From assembly GCA_949318235.1 (NCBI GenBank), contig OX439128.1, forward strand, positions 56,028,009 to 56,092,008: a stretch of DNA of 64,000 bases. The letters run 5' to 3'. The position numbers and the translations under genes were made by a program. Below the pieces are notes generated by a model, which was not told the origin of the DNA, ran no database searches, and worked only from the letters and a program-made list of their open reading frames with translations. Of the stretch, positions 53,073-64,000 are shown piece after piece; the first letter of the stretch is position 1; the number at the start of each line of letters is the position of its first letter. Source of the stretch: Ecdyonurus torrentis. Its lineage: Eukaryota > Arthropoda > Insecta > Ephemeroptera > Heptageniidae.

Positions 53073-55211
53073 CAAGGGAGGGTATTCTATCATGACACGA
53101 GTTCGAAGCTGGGACTTGGAGTGGGGGATGACCTCCCAACCAAAGGTTTACTACTAAATTTTTACGTCCCCATACGCACTTTTACGGGAGTTACGGCCGT
53201 AAACGTAAAACACGGGTTTTACATGTTAATCAATGGGACTTAAAATTCAAGAAAAATTAATTTTCGTACCACAATGTTCAAGGGGTCTATTTATATGTAA
53301 AAAGTGACGTACTTTTCGAAAATCAACTTGTCTTGGTCGTAAAATTATAATTACGGGCTTCAGGGGCAACAAAGATATTTTTGACCACTACCTTACGTCA
53401 CTGAATTGGCTATGACAATTCGAAAAATTATTTTTTCCAACTTTAACAAAAATATTCAAAAACTGCATAAAATTTGCCATGGATTGATGTCTATAACATT
53501 AAGTTTGCGTAAAGTATAACGGCAGTAGCGCTCGCGAAAGTGGCAACAGCAAGCAATTTTTGTTCATGGCCGTAAAATTAACATAGGCTATATGGCCAAA
53601 TTGGCAAGTTTTTGACCGAATATTATAAAAGTGACGGATCTTATGTAAAATGATACCCTCTTTTCAATAAAACTGCTCTTGAAATCGATATATCAAATTA
53701 GGAGTCACCATAGGCAATTTGATCATGTGGCTATCTTATCTCCCATATAAATAGCATTACAAGTGGTAGAAAGTGCTTAATAACGCAAGTCTGGTGCAAA
53801 ATTAGGAAAAATATACAAGGGCGTGACCCATCATTTTTTTGGTCATTTTATTAGAATCAGGCATTAAAATTACTATTATATCAAGAAAATAGTTTTTGCC
53901 CATAAGCCCCTATATAAACACAGAAAAGTTCTCCAAAAATCGTTGAAAATGACACATTTTTTTAACATTTAACGATAAATGTAAAAAAAGTTAAAAGTAA
54001 GAAAGTTAGAAGGTGGCGTCTGGCAAACTTTTTAAAGCTGACTATCTTACACACCTTTCCATGTGCGTATTTTAAAAATCAGATTATAATTTCTATTAGA
54101 AAAAAGCGCCTGCAAACGGGTCCAAAAATAGCAGTTTTTCGTTTCTGTAGGCTAGCTAAAAAAATAAAACTCATAATGCACTACATCAGGATTATTGCAT
54201 TTTTGACGCTCTACACGCTGGTAACCTTAAAAATGACATAGCTTTATTTTTCAAGGCGCTACAGTCGAAATAGCGGTTTCGAAGGGGGTCGAAAGAAGGG
54301 GACCCCCTTCTTTGTTTTTTGGGCAAAAAAAATTTTGTCCCGTATTTTCATGTTACACATGTTTTTATGTCATTTTTGGGGCCCCTATCACGAATCTAAT
54401 ATCAGTTTTTCAAAATTGCAAATATTAAGGTCACAGTGCCCATTTTAAAATTTTGTCCTATTTAAATGCATGTTAAATATCTGTGACGTTGAAGAGCCAG
54501 TAAGTCAATTAATTCTGCAGATACGCACAAATATGCAGGTATCAAACATACTTCATTTTTGCGTCTTCTACTTACATATACGTCATTATAGCACGTAAAA
54601 ATGAAAAAAAAAAATCAATTTAAATACCTGTTATTATATACGTATAAGCATAGTTATGGAGCACTCGTTATCGGCTCACAGAGCCATGCCAATTTATGGA
54701 AATTAGGACCTACGCTGACATTAATGCTTCAAAAAGAAAAGAAAAAGAAAACGACAATCTTGTTCCCGGTGAAAAAGTACCATAAAAAATGCAGCACGTA
54801 AAACCAATCACACTATCCTCCTCCCCCCCCCCCCCCTCAAAAATAAAAAAAAAACTTTAAAACATTACACACACACACACACACACAAAAAAAATGGTCA
54901 TTTCCATGTTATATAAAGAGTAAGTTCAGTGGTTACAACATGGCTTCTTCAGTGTTAGATAATGAGATGAACTGTTCATAAACTTATATATGATGACACA
55001 AACACCTTCTGTAGCTCCTCAAATTCGTGTGATCATCCTGCGAGATATGCAAATTTTCTCGTATCTTTTACGTTACGGCTCTACTATAGTACAGTTGTAG
55101 CGGGTAGCATAACTCGCAGGATGAACACAAGTTTGCGGAGCTTCCATGTCATTACGGAAGGTCTTTGTGGCATTTTATGTTCACATATGAACAGTTGTTC
55201 ATTACCTGACA
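53073..55211 (+). repeat. Left arm of the foldback element
   Basis: This 2,139-bp arm pairs with 55,856-57,986 in reverse complement, well above 95% identity by eye. It has no convincing coding sequence. Visible local features are the palindrome TACGGCCGTA near 53,193, a hairpin with stems GAAGGGGGTC and GACCCCCTTC near 54,280, a run of 14 C at 54,823-54,836, an (AC)10 run at 54,867-54,886, and a nested imperfect hairpin at its inner end. An open stretch at 54,601-54,801 is broken in the other arm by an A-run length difference (11 versus 10), so it is unlikely to be a gene. Confidence 0.9.
54867..54886. repeat. (AC)10 microsatellite in left arm
   Basis: Ten AC units are followed by an A run. 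The matching site in the right arm (56,181-56,193) has only about six, so the two arms have diverged here by slippage. Confidence 0.9.
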
Positions 55212-55240
55212 TTGAAGAAAAAGCCTGCGACATTTTAGTA
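54938..55240. repeat. Nested imperfect hairpin at the inner end of the left arm
   Basis: The sequence TTCTTCAGTGTTAGATAATG ... CATCCTGCGAGATATGC is followed, after about 50 bp, by its imperfect reverse complement (GCATAACTCGCAGGATG ... CATTACCTGACATTGAAGAA). Each half-arm is about 115-125 bp with mismatches and small indels. It looks like an older, smaller foldback or MITE-like unit built into the larger element. The centre holds CTACTATAGTAC, itself nearly palindromic. Confidence 0.8.
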
Positions 55241-55855
55241 ATTTTTTTTTTTTTCAAAAAAAAAAAAAAAAAAAAAAAAAATCATGTGGATTTATAAATA
55301 AAAGATTACATTTTTATTTACGCATATTGCTAAATAAGAACAACAAAAATACTAATATTGTACAAAATGTTATTGTATTACTTTTTTTTGTAAAATATTA
55401 ATATTTTATATCATTGATGATATGCTGTATTGAATAAAGTTTTATGAAAATGAGCTTGCATATTTAATTGCATATTTATTTTTCGAAAGAAATCCTGCAA
55501 GTACAGAAACTTTGAGAACAAAATTAAAATAATATAGCGAGCCATTATATTGACTAATAACGGAAAAACTGTTTTGAGGCCGTAAGCAGGCCGTGAGCAA
55601 TCAGGCAGGCTCTCATCTGCTTCCGTTTCAATATTCAACGGATGAGTAGTAAGTATAGAAACGGAATCGGATGTGACCAAAATCGCTTAAAGTCAGGTTT
55701 GAAAAAATGGTTCTTTATAAGTCAATTGAAAGCTAACGTTCACGGCTTTATAAGGTCAAAAAAAAAAAAAAAAAAAAAAAAACGCAAACAAATTTACAGT
55801 TAATTAATTATTTTACGCTAGAAAATATATAAGATTATTTTGTTCCTAAACTTGC
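55212..55855. other. Unique spacer of the foldback element
   Basis: This 644-bp A+T-rich stretch is not repeated elsewhere in the window. It contains T13-C-A26 at 55,242-55,281, which can itself form a hairpin, and an A25 run at 55,758-55,782. A minus-strand open stretch of 89 codons lies at 55,411-55,680. I see no recognisable domain in it. It is hydrophobic near its middle and could be chance. A decayed internal gene cannot be excluded but is not supported. Confidence 0.75.
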
Positions 55856-56145
55856 TGTTAGATAATGAACAACTGTTCATATGTGAACATAAAATGCCAC
55901 AAAGACCTTCCGTAATGACATGGAAGCTCCGCAAACTTGTGTTCATCCTGCGAGTTATGCTACCCGCTACAACTGTACTATAGTAGAGCCGTAACGTAAA
56001 AGATACGAGAAAATTTGCATATCTCGCAGGATGATCACACGAATTTGAGGAGCTACAGAAGGTGTTTGTGTCATCATATATAAGTTTATGAACAGTTCAT
56101 CTCATTATCTAACACTGAAGAAGCCATGTTGTAACCACTGAACTT
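55850..56145. repeat. Nested imperfect hairpin at the inner end of the right arm
   Basis: This is the mirror copy of the hairpin at 54,938. It runs from TTGCTGTTAGATAATGAAC through CGCAAACTTG and GAGTTATGC, then TTTGCATATCTCGCAGGATG to CTAACACTGAAGAAGCC. With the left copy it gives four related half-arms of about 115 bp in the element, in alternating orientation. Confidence 0.78.
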
Positions 56146-57986
56146 ACTCTTTATATAACATGGAAATGACCATTTTTTTTTGTGTGTGTGTGTAATGTTT
56201 TAAAGTTTTTTTTTTTTTTTTTGAGGGGGGGGGGGGGAGGAGGATAGTGTGATTGGTTTTACGTGCTGCATTTTTTATGGTACTTTTTCACCGGGAACAA
56301 GATTGTCGTTTTCTTTTTCTTTTCTTTTTGAAGCATTAATGTCAGCGTAGGTCCTAATTTCCATAAATTGGCATGGCTCTGTGAGCCGATAACGAGTGCT
56401 CCATAACTATGCTTATACGTATATAATAACAGGTATTTAAATTGATTTTTTTTTTCATTTTTACGTGCTATAATGACGTATATGTAAGTAGAAGACGCAA
56501 AAATGAAGTATGTTTGATACCTGCATATTTGTGCGTATCTGCAGAATTAATTGACTTACTGGCTCTTCAACGTCACAGATATTTAACATGCATTTAAATA
56601 GGACAAAATTTTAAAATGGGCACTGTGACCTTAATATTTGCAATTTTGAAAAACTGATATTAGATTCGTGATAGGGGCCCCAAAAATGACATAAAAACAT
56701 GTGTAACATGAAAATACGGGACAAAATTTTTTTTGCCCAAAAAACAAAGAAGGGGGTCCCCTTCTTTCGACCCCCTTCGAAACCGCTATTTCGACTGTAG
56801 CGCCTTGAAAAATAAAGCTATGTCATTTTTAAGGTTACCAGCGTGTAGAGCGTCAAAAATGCAATAATCCTGATGTAGTGCATTATGAGTTTTATTTTTT
56901 TAGCTAGCCTACAGAAACGAAAAACTGCTATTTTTGGACCCGTTTGCAGGCGCTTTTTTCTAATAGAAATTATAATCTGATTTTTAAAATACGCACATGG
57001 AAAGGTGTGTAAGATAGTCAGCTTTAAAAAGTTTGCCAGACGCCACCTTCTAACTTTCTTACTTTTAACTTTTTTTACATTTATCGTTAAATGTTAAAAA
57101 AATGTGTCATTTTCAACGATTTTTGGAGAACTTTTCTGTGTTTATATAGGGGCTTATGGGCAAAAACTATTTTCTTGATATAATAGTAATTTTAATGCCT
57201 GATTCTAATAAAATGACCAAAAAAATGATGGGTCACGCCCTTGTATATTTTTCCTAATTTTGCACCAGACTTGCGTTATTAAGCACTTTCTACCACTTGT
57301 AATGCTATTTATATGGGAGATAAGATAGCCACATGATCAAATTGCCTATGGTGACTCCTAATTTGATATATCGATTTCAAGAGCAGTTTTATTGAAAAGA
57401 GGGTATCATTTTACATAAGATCCGTCACTTTTATAATATTCGGTCAAAAACTTGCCAATTTGGCCATATAGCCTATGTTAATTTTACGGCCATGAACAAA
57501 AATTGCTTGCTGTTGCCACTTTCGCGAGCGCTACTGCCGTTATACTTTACGCAAACTTAATGTTATAGACATCAATCCATGGCAAATTTTATGCAGTTTT
57601 TGAATATTTTTGTTAAAGTTGGAAAAAATAATTTTTCGAATTGTCATAGCCAATTCAGTGACGTAAGGTAGTGGTCAAAAATATCTTTGTTGCCCCTGAA
57701 GCCCGTAATTATAATTTTACGACCAAGACAAGTTGATTTTCGAAAAGTACGTCACTTTTTACATATAAATAGACCCCTTGAACATTGTGGTACGAAAATT
57801 AATTTTTCTTGAATTTTAAGTCCCATTGATTAACATGTAAAACCGGTGTTTTACGTTTACGGCCGTAACTCCCGTAAAAGTGCGTATGGGGACGTAAAAA
57901 TTTAGTAGTAAACCTTTGGTTGGGAGGTCATCCCCCACTCCAAGTCCCAGCTTCGAACTCGTGTCATGATAGAATACCCTCCCTTG
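55856..57986 (-). repeat. Right arm of the foldback element
   Basis: This is the reverse complement of the left arm. Differences seen are mostly in simple repeats: 13 G versus 14 C, (TG)6 versus (AC)10, and changed A-run lengths around 56,200. One clear substitution is ACCGGTG near 57,844 against CACGGGT in the left arm. This pattern fits a recent origin or ongoing homogenisation of the two arms. Confidence 0.9.
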
Positions 57987-57989
57987 TAA
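57987..57989. repeat. Right target-site duplication TAA
   Basis: The TAA that directly follows CCCTTG is the second copy of the 3-bp target. After it the B monomer resumes as GAATACAATTTTTG, the expected continuation of the monomer cut at 53,069. Confidence 0.85.
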
Positions 57990-60900
57990 GAATACAATTT
58001 TTGATGATATCTTTGAAACTTAAAAAGCTACAGGCTTGCAGTTTGAACTAAAATGTAGGACTAACAGACTTGCAAAGAAAAGATTATTACACCTTAATCG
58101 CTCCAATGCAAACTCACGCAGTTATTGAGAATCTCAGTGCTTTCTCATCGTTCTTTTTTGACTCTGAATACGAATTTTGATATATCTCCGAAGCTAAAAA
58201 AGCTACAGACTTGCGGTTTGAACTAAAATGTAGGACTAACAGACTTGCAAAGAAAAGGTTATTACACCTTAATCGCTCCAATGCATACTTTCGCAGTTAT
58301 AGAGAATCTCAGTGCTTTCTCATCGTACTTTTTTGACTGTGGATACGAATTTTGATAATATCTCCGAAACTAATAAAGCTACAGGCTTGCGGTTTGAACT
58401 GAAATGTAGGACTAACAGACTTGCAAAGAAAACGTTATTACACCTTAATCGCTCCAATGCATACTTTCGCAGTTATAGAGAATCTCAGTGCTTTCTCATC
58501 GTACTTTTCAGACCGTGAATAAGATTGTTGATGATATCTCCGAAACTAATAAAGCTACAGGCTTGCCGTTTGAACTGAAATGTAGGACTAACAGACTTGC
58601 AAAGTAAAGTTAATAACACCTTAATCGCTACAATGCAAACTTTCGCAGTTATAGAGAATCTCAGTGCTTTCTCATAGTACTTTTTAGACTGCGAATAAGA
58701 TTTTTGATGATATCTCCGAAACTAATAAAGCTACTGGCTTTCAGTTTGAACTAAAATGTAGTACTAACAGACTTGCAAAGAAAGGGTTATTACACCTCAA
58801 TCGCTCGAATGCAAACTTTCGCAGTAATAGAGAATCTCAGTGCTTTCTCATCGTTCTTTTTTGACTGTGAATACGATTTTTGATATATCTCCGAAGCTAT
58901 TAAAGCTACAGGCTTGTGGTTTGAACTAAAATGTAGGACTAACAGACTTGCAAAGAAAAGGATATTACACCTTAATCGCTTCATTGCAAACTTTCGCAGT
59001 TATTGAGAATCTCAGTGCTTTCTCAACGTAGTTATCAGACTAAGAATACAATTTTTGATGATATCTTTGAAACTTAAAAAGCTACAGGCTTGCAGTTTGA
59101 ACTAAAATGTAGGACTAACAGACTTGCAAAGAAAAGATTATTACACCTTTATCGCTCCAATGCAAACTCACGCAGTTATTGAGAATCTCAGTGCTTTCTC
59201 ATCGTTCTTTTTTGACTCTGAATACGAATTTTGATATATCTCCGAAGCTAAAAAAGCTACAGACTTGCGGTTTGAACTAAAATGTAGGACTAACAGACTT
59301 GCAAAGAAAAGGTTATTACACCTTAATCGCTCCAATGCATACTTTCGCAGTTATAGAGAATCTCAGTGCTTTCTCATCGTACTTTTTTGACTGTGGATAC
59401 GAATTTTGATAATATCTCCGAAACTAATAAAGCTACAGGCTTGCGGTTTGAACTGAAATGTAGGACTAACAGACTTGCAAAGAAAACGTTATTACACCTT
59501 AATCGCTCCAATGCATACTTTCGCAGTTATAGAGAATCTCAGTGCTTTCTCATCGTACTTTTCAGACCGTGAATAAGATTGTTGATGATATCTCCGTAAC
59601 TAATAAAGCTACAGGCTTGCCGTTTGAACTGAAATGTAGGACTAACAGACTTGCAAAGAAAAGTTAATAACACCTTATTCGCTCCAATGCAAACTTTCGA
59701 AGTTATAGAAAACCTCAGTGCTTTCTCGTCGTACTTTTCAGACTGTGAATATGATTTTTGATGATATCTCCGAAACTAGTGAAGCTACAGGCTTGTGGTT
59801 TGAACTTAAATGTAGGACTAACAGACTTGCAAAGAAAAGGTTATAACACCTTAATCGCTACAATGCAAACTTTCGCAGTTATAGAGAATCTCAGTGCTTT
59901 CTCATAGTACTTTTTAGACTGCGAATAAGATTTTTGATGGTATCTCCGAAACTAATAAAGCTACTGGCTTTCAGTTTGAACTAAAATGTAGTACTAACAG
60001 ACTTGCAAAGAAAGGGTTATTACACCTCAATCGCTCGAATGCAAACTTTCGCAGTAATAGAGATTCTCAGTGCTTTCTCATCGTTCTTTATTGACTGTGA
60101 ATACGATTTTTGATATATCTCCGAAGCTATTAAAGCTACAGGCTTGTGGTTTGAACTAAAATGTAGGACTACAAGACTTGCAAAGAAAAGGATATTACAC
60201 CCTAATCGCTTCATTGCAAACTTTCGCAGTTATTGAGAATCTCAGTGCTTTCTCAACGTAGTTTTCAGACTAAGAATACAATTTTTGATGATATCTTTGA
60301 AACTTAAAAAGCTACAGGCTTGCAGTTTGAACTAAAATGTAGGACTAACAGACTTGCAAAGAACAGAATATTACACCTTAATCGCTACAATGCACACTTT
60401 CGCAGTTATAGAGAATCTCAGTGCTTTCTCATCGTACTTTTTAGACTGCGAATAAGATTTTTGATGATATCATCGAAATTAATAAAGCTACAAGCTTTAG
60501 GTTTGAACTAAAATGTAGGACTAACAGACTTGCAAAGAAAAGGTTATTACACCTTAATCGCTCCAATGCAAACTCACGCAGTTATTGAGAATCTCAGTGC
60601 TTTCTCATCGTACTTTTCAGACCGTGAATAAGATTGTTGATGATATATCCGAAACTAATAAAGCTACAGGCTTGCCGTTTGAACTGAAATGTAGGACTAA
60701 CAGACTTGCAAAGAAAAGGTAATAACACATTATTCGCTCCAATGCAAACTTTCGAAGTTATAGAAAACCTCAGTGCTTTCTCGTCGTACTTTTCAGACTG
60801 TGAATATGATTTTTGATGATATCTCCGAAACTAGTGAAGCTACAGGCTTGTGGTTTGAACTTAAATGTAGGACTAACAGACTTGCAAAGAAAAGGTTATA

Positions 60901-63900
60901 ACACCTTAATCGCTACAATGCAAACTTTCGCAGTTATAGAGAATCTCAGTGCTTTCTCATAGTACTTTTTAGACTGCGAATAAGATTTTTGATGATATCT
61001 CCGAAACTAATAAAGCTACTGGCTTTCAGTTTGAACTAAAATGTAGTACTAACAGACTTGCAAAGAAAGAGTTATTACACCTCAATCGCTCGAATGCAAA
61101 CTTTCGCAGTAATAGAGATTCTCAGTGCTTTCTCATCGTTCTTTATTGACTGTGAATACGATTTTTGATATATCTCCGAAGCTATTAAAGCTACAGGCTT
61201 ATGGTTTGAACTAAAATGTAGGACTACAAGACTTGCAAAGAAAAGGATATTACACCCTTACTTCATTGCAAACTTTTGCAGTTATTGAGAATCTCAGTGC
61301 TTTCTCAACGTAGTTTTCAGACTAAGAATACAATTTTTGATGATATCTTTGAAACTTAAAAAGCTACAGGCTTGCAGTTTGAACTAAAATGTAGGACTAA
61401 CAGACTTGCAAAGAAAAGAATATTACACCTTAATCGCTACAATGCACACTTTCGCAGTTATAGAGAATCTCAGTGCTTTCTCATCGTACTTTTAAGACTG
61501 CGAATAAGATTTTTGATGATATCATCGAAATTAACAAAGCTACAAGCTTTAGGTTTGAACTAAAATGTAGGACTAACAGACTTGCAAAGAAAAGGTTATT
61601 ACACCTTAATCGCTCCAATGCAAACTCACGCAGTTATTGAGAATCTCAGTGCTTTCTCATCGTTCTTTTTTGACTCTGAATACGAATTTTGATATATCTC
61701 CGAAGCTAAAAAAGCTACAGGCTTGCGGTTTGAACTAAAATGTAGGACTAACAGACTTGCAAAGAAAAGGTTATTACACCTTAATCGCTTCATTGCAAAC
61801 TTTCGCAGTTATTGAGAATCTCAGTGCTTTTTCAACGTAGTTTTCAGACTGTGAATATGATTTTTGATGATATATCCGAAACTAGTAAAGCTACAGGCTT
61901 GTGGTTTGAACTTAAATGTAGGACTAACAGACTTGCAAAGAAAAGGTTATTACACCTTAATGGCTCCAATGCAAACTTTCGCAGTTATAGAGAATCTCAG
62001 TGCTTTCTCATCGTACTTTTCAGACCGTGAATACGATTGTTGATGATATCTCCAAAACAAATAAAGCTACAGGCTTGCGGTTTGAACTAAAATGTAGTAC
62101 TAACAGACTTGCAAAGAAAAGGTTATTACACCTTAATCGCTCCAATGCAAACTTTCGCGGTTATAGAGAATCTCAGTGCTTTCTCATCGTGCTTTTCAGA
62201 CTGTGAATACGATTTTTGATGATATCTCCGAAACTAATAAAGCTACAGGCTTGCGATTTGAACTAAAATGTAGTACTAACAGACTTGCAAAGAAAAGGTT
62301 ATTACAACTTAATCGCTCCAATGCATACTTTCGCAGTTATAGAGAATCTCAGTGCTTTCTCATCGTACTTTTCAGACCGTGAATACGATTGTTGATGATA
62401 TCTCCGAAACTAATAAAGCTACTTGCTTGCGGTTTGAACTGAAGTGTAGGACTAACAGACTTGCAAAGAAAAGGTTATTACACCTTATTCGCTCCAATGC
62501 AAACTTTCGCAGTTATAGAGAATCTCAGTGCTTTCTCATTGTACTTTTTTGACTGTGGATACGAATTTTGATAATATCTCCGAAACTAATAAAGCTACAG
62601 GCTTGCGGTTTGAACTGAAATGTAGGACTAACAGACTTGCAAAGAAAACGTTATTACACCTTAATCGCTCCAATGCATACTTTCGCAGTTATAGAGAATC
62701 TCAGTGCTTTCTCATCGTACTTTTTAGACCGTGAATAAGATTGTTGATGATATATCCGAAACTAATAAAGCTACAGGCTTGCCGTTTGAACTGAAATGTA
62801 GGACTAACAGACTTGCAAAGAAAAGGTAATAACACCTTATTTGCTCCAATGCAAACTTTCGAAGTTATAGAAAACCTCAGTGCTTTCTCGTCGTACTTTT
62901 CAGACTGTGAATATGATTTTTGATGATATCTCCGAAACTAGTAAAGCTACAGGCTTGTGGTTTGAACTTAAATGTAGGACTAACAGACTTGCAAAGAAAA
63001 GGTTATAACACCTTAATCGCTACAATGCAAACTTTCGAAGTTATAGAGAATCTCAGTGCTTTCTCATAGTACTTTTTAGACTGCGAATAAGATTTTTGAT
63101 GATATCTCCGAAACTAATAAAGCTACTGACTTTCAGTTTGAACTAAAATGTAGTACTAACAGACTTGCAAAGAAAGGGTTATTACACCTCAATCGCTCGA
63201 ATGCAAACTTTCGCAGTAATAGAGAATCTCAGTGCTTTCTCATCGTTCTTTTTTGACTGTGAATACGATTTTTGATATATCTCCGAAGCTATTAAAGCTA
63301 CAGGCTTGTGGTTTGAACTAAAATGTAGGACTAACAGACTTGCAAAGAAAAGGATATTACACCTTAATCGCTTCATTGCAAACTTTCGCAGTTATTGAGA
63401 ATCTCAGTGCTTTCTCAACGTAGTTTTCAGACTAAGAATACAATTTTTGATGATATCTTTGAAACTTAAAAAGCTACAGGCTTGCAGTTTGAACTAAAAT
63501 GTAGGACTAACAGACTTGCAAAGAAAAGATTATTACACCTTAATCGCTCCAATGCAAACTCACGCAGTTATTGAGAATGTCAGTGCTTTCTCATCGTTCT
63601 TTTTTGACTCTGAATACGAATTTTGATATATCTCCGAAGCTATTAAAGCTACAGGCTTATGGTTTGAACTAAAATGTAGGACTACAAGACTTGCAAAGAA
63701 AAGGATATTACACCCTAATCGCTTCATTGCAAACTTTCGCAGTTATTGAGAATCTCAGTGCTTTCTCAACGTAGTTTTCAGACTAAGAATACAATTTTTG
63801 ATGATATCTTTGAAACTTAAAAAGCTACAGGCTTGCAGTTTGAACTAAAATGTAGGACTAACAGACTTGCAAAGAAAAGAATATTACACCTTAATCGCTA

Positions 63901-64000
63901 CAATGCACACTTTCGCAGTTATAGAGAATCTCAGTGCTATCTCATCGTACTTTTTAGACTGCGAATAAGATTTTTGATGATATCATCGAAATTAACAAAG
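57990..64000 (+). repeat. Satellite B array, right part (about 34 monomers)
   Basis: This continues the B array after the foldback element. From 57,987 to about 60,885 it matches 49,731-52,629 at a constant 8,256-bp offset, including rare variants such as GATGGTATCTCC (51,681 and 59,937) and GACTACAAGACTTGC (51,911 and 60,167). From 61,812 to 62,550 there are four consecutive monomers at an exact 176-bp step. The array runs off the right edge of the window in mid-monomer. Confidence 0.97.

Larger units (their letters stand above)
53073..57986. mobile_element. 4,914-bp foldback-type DNA element with long inverted arms
   Basis: The element starts CAAGGGAGGGTATTC and ends with the exact inverse, GAATACCCTCCCTTG. 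It consists of two arms of about 2.13 kb in opposite orientation around a 644-bp spacer. B satellite in the same orientation flanks both sides, and a TAA is duplicated. A 3-bp TWA-type duplication is known for PIF/Harbinger-like transposons and some other DNA transposon groups, but the ends here are not enough to assign a superfamily. No transposase-like reading frame was found, so it is probably non-autonomous and mobilised in trans. Its base composition and sequence are unlike the satellites. Confidence 0.88.

Noticed and set aside
53073..53100. Assignment of the foldback element to PIF/Harbinger from the TAA duplication
   Set aside because: A 3-bp TWA duplication is only suggestive, the ends do not match a PIF/Harbinger pattern I can vouch for, and no transposase is present.
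54601..54801. 66-codon frame in the left arm of the foldback element
   Set aside because: The matching site in the right arm has an A run one base shorter, which breaks the frame. The composition is Lys-rich from A runs and no domain was recognised.
55411..55680. 89-codon minus-strand frame in the foldback spacer
   Set aside because: No recognisable motif, and length compatible with chance. It is noted in the spacer entry but not called as a gene.
53073..57986. The large palindrome as a sequencing or assembly artefact (read-through hairpin)
   Set aside because: Such an artefact would invert the flanks too. Here B satellite continues in the same orientation on both sides, with a TAA duplication, and the spacer is not symmetrical. 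Long-read confirmation would still be useful.
45137..63376. Many open frames of 60-70 codons in the B array, often with identical translations
   Set aside because: They recur because the DNA repeats. The 175-176-bp period is not a multiple of three, frames overlap on both strands, and no domain or codon constraint is visible.
1..64000. CENP-B box, tRNA or rRNA genes
   Set aside because: I looked for the CENP-B box pattern and for tRNA-like or rRNA-like blocks by eye and saw none. A profile search would be needed to exclude weak matches.

Overview
The window looks like heterochromatin from an animal genome: A+T-rich satellite DNA interrupted by two mobile elements, with no intact host gene. 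No cellular coding gene, tRNA or rRNA was recognised. The only real protein homology is a decayed non-LTR retrotransposon of the Jockey/CR1-like group. That retrotransposon and the satellite architecture point to a metazoan, probably an invertebrate. I could not identify the species. The very short reading frames scattered through the arrays are by-products of the repeats.

Three satellite families make up about 88% of the window. Family A has a unit of about 342 bp. Family B has a unit of about 176 bp (175-176). Family C has a unit of about 53 bp and carries the octamer TGACGTCA in many copies. A and B are related: an A unit looks like a B monomer split by about 166 bp of extra sequence.

Layout: 1-21,786 is A in plus orientation. 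21,787-22,970 is B. 23,025-31,167 alternates C blocks with A blocks in minus orientation, joined by identical junctions. 31,168-38,253 is minus-strand A, split by a 5'-truncated LINE at 35,396-38,161. A flips back to plus at about 38,254 and runs to 44,809. B then runs to the end of the window, split at 53,073-57,986 by a 4.9-kb foldback element. That element has two nearly identical 2.13-kb inverted arms, a 644-bp spacer and a TAA target duplication.

The arrays show several layers of higher-order repetition. These include an about 8.34-kb superperiod and a 1,708-bp repeat in the left A array, an indel-free 3,462-bp offset in the A/C compound region, a 19-monomer 3,339-bp repeat in B (the second copy holds the foldback element), and an about 680-bp dimer near 41-44 kb. 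This pattern is expected from unequal crossing-over and gene conversion in a centromeric or pericentromeric array. The location is an inference. All offsets and counts were read by eye from the numbered sequence and should be confirmed by a self dot-plot.
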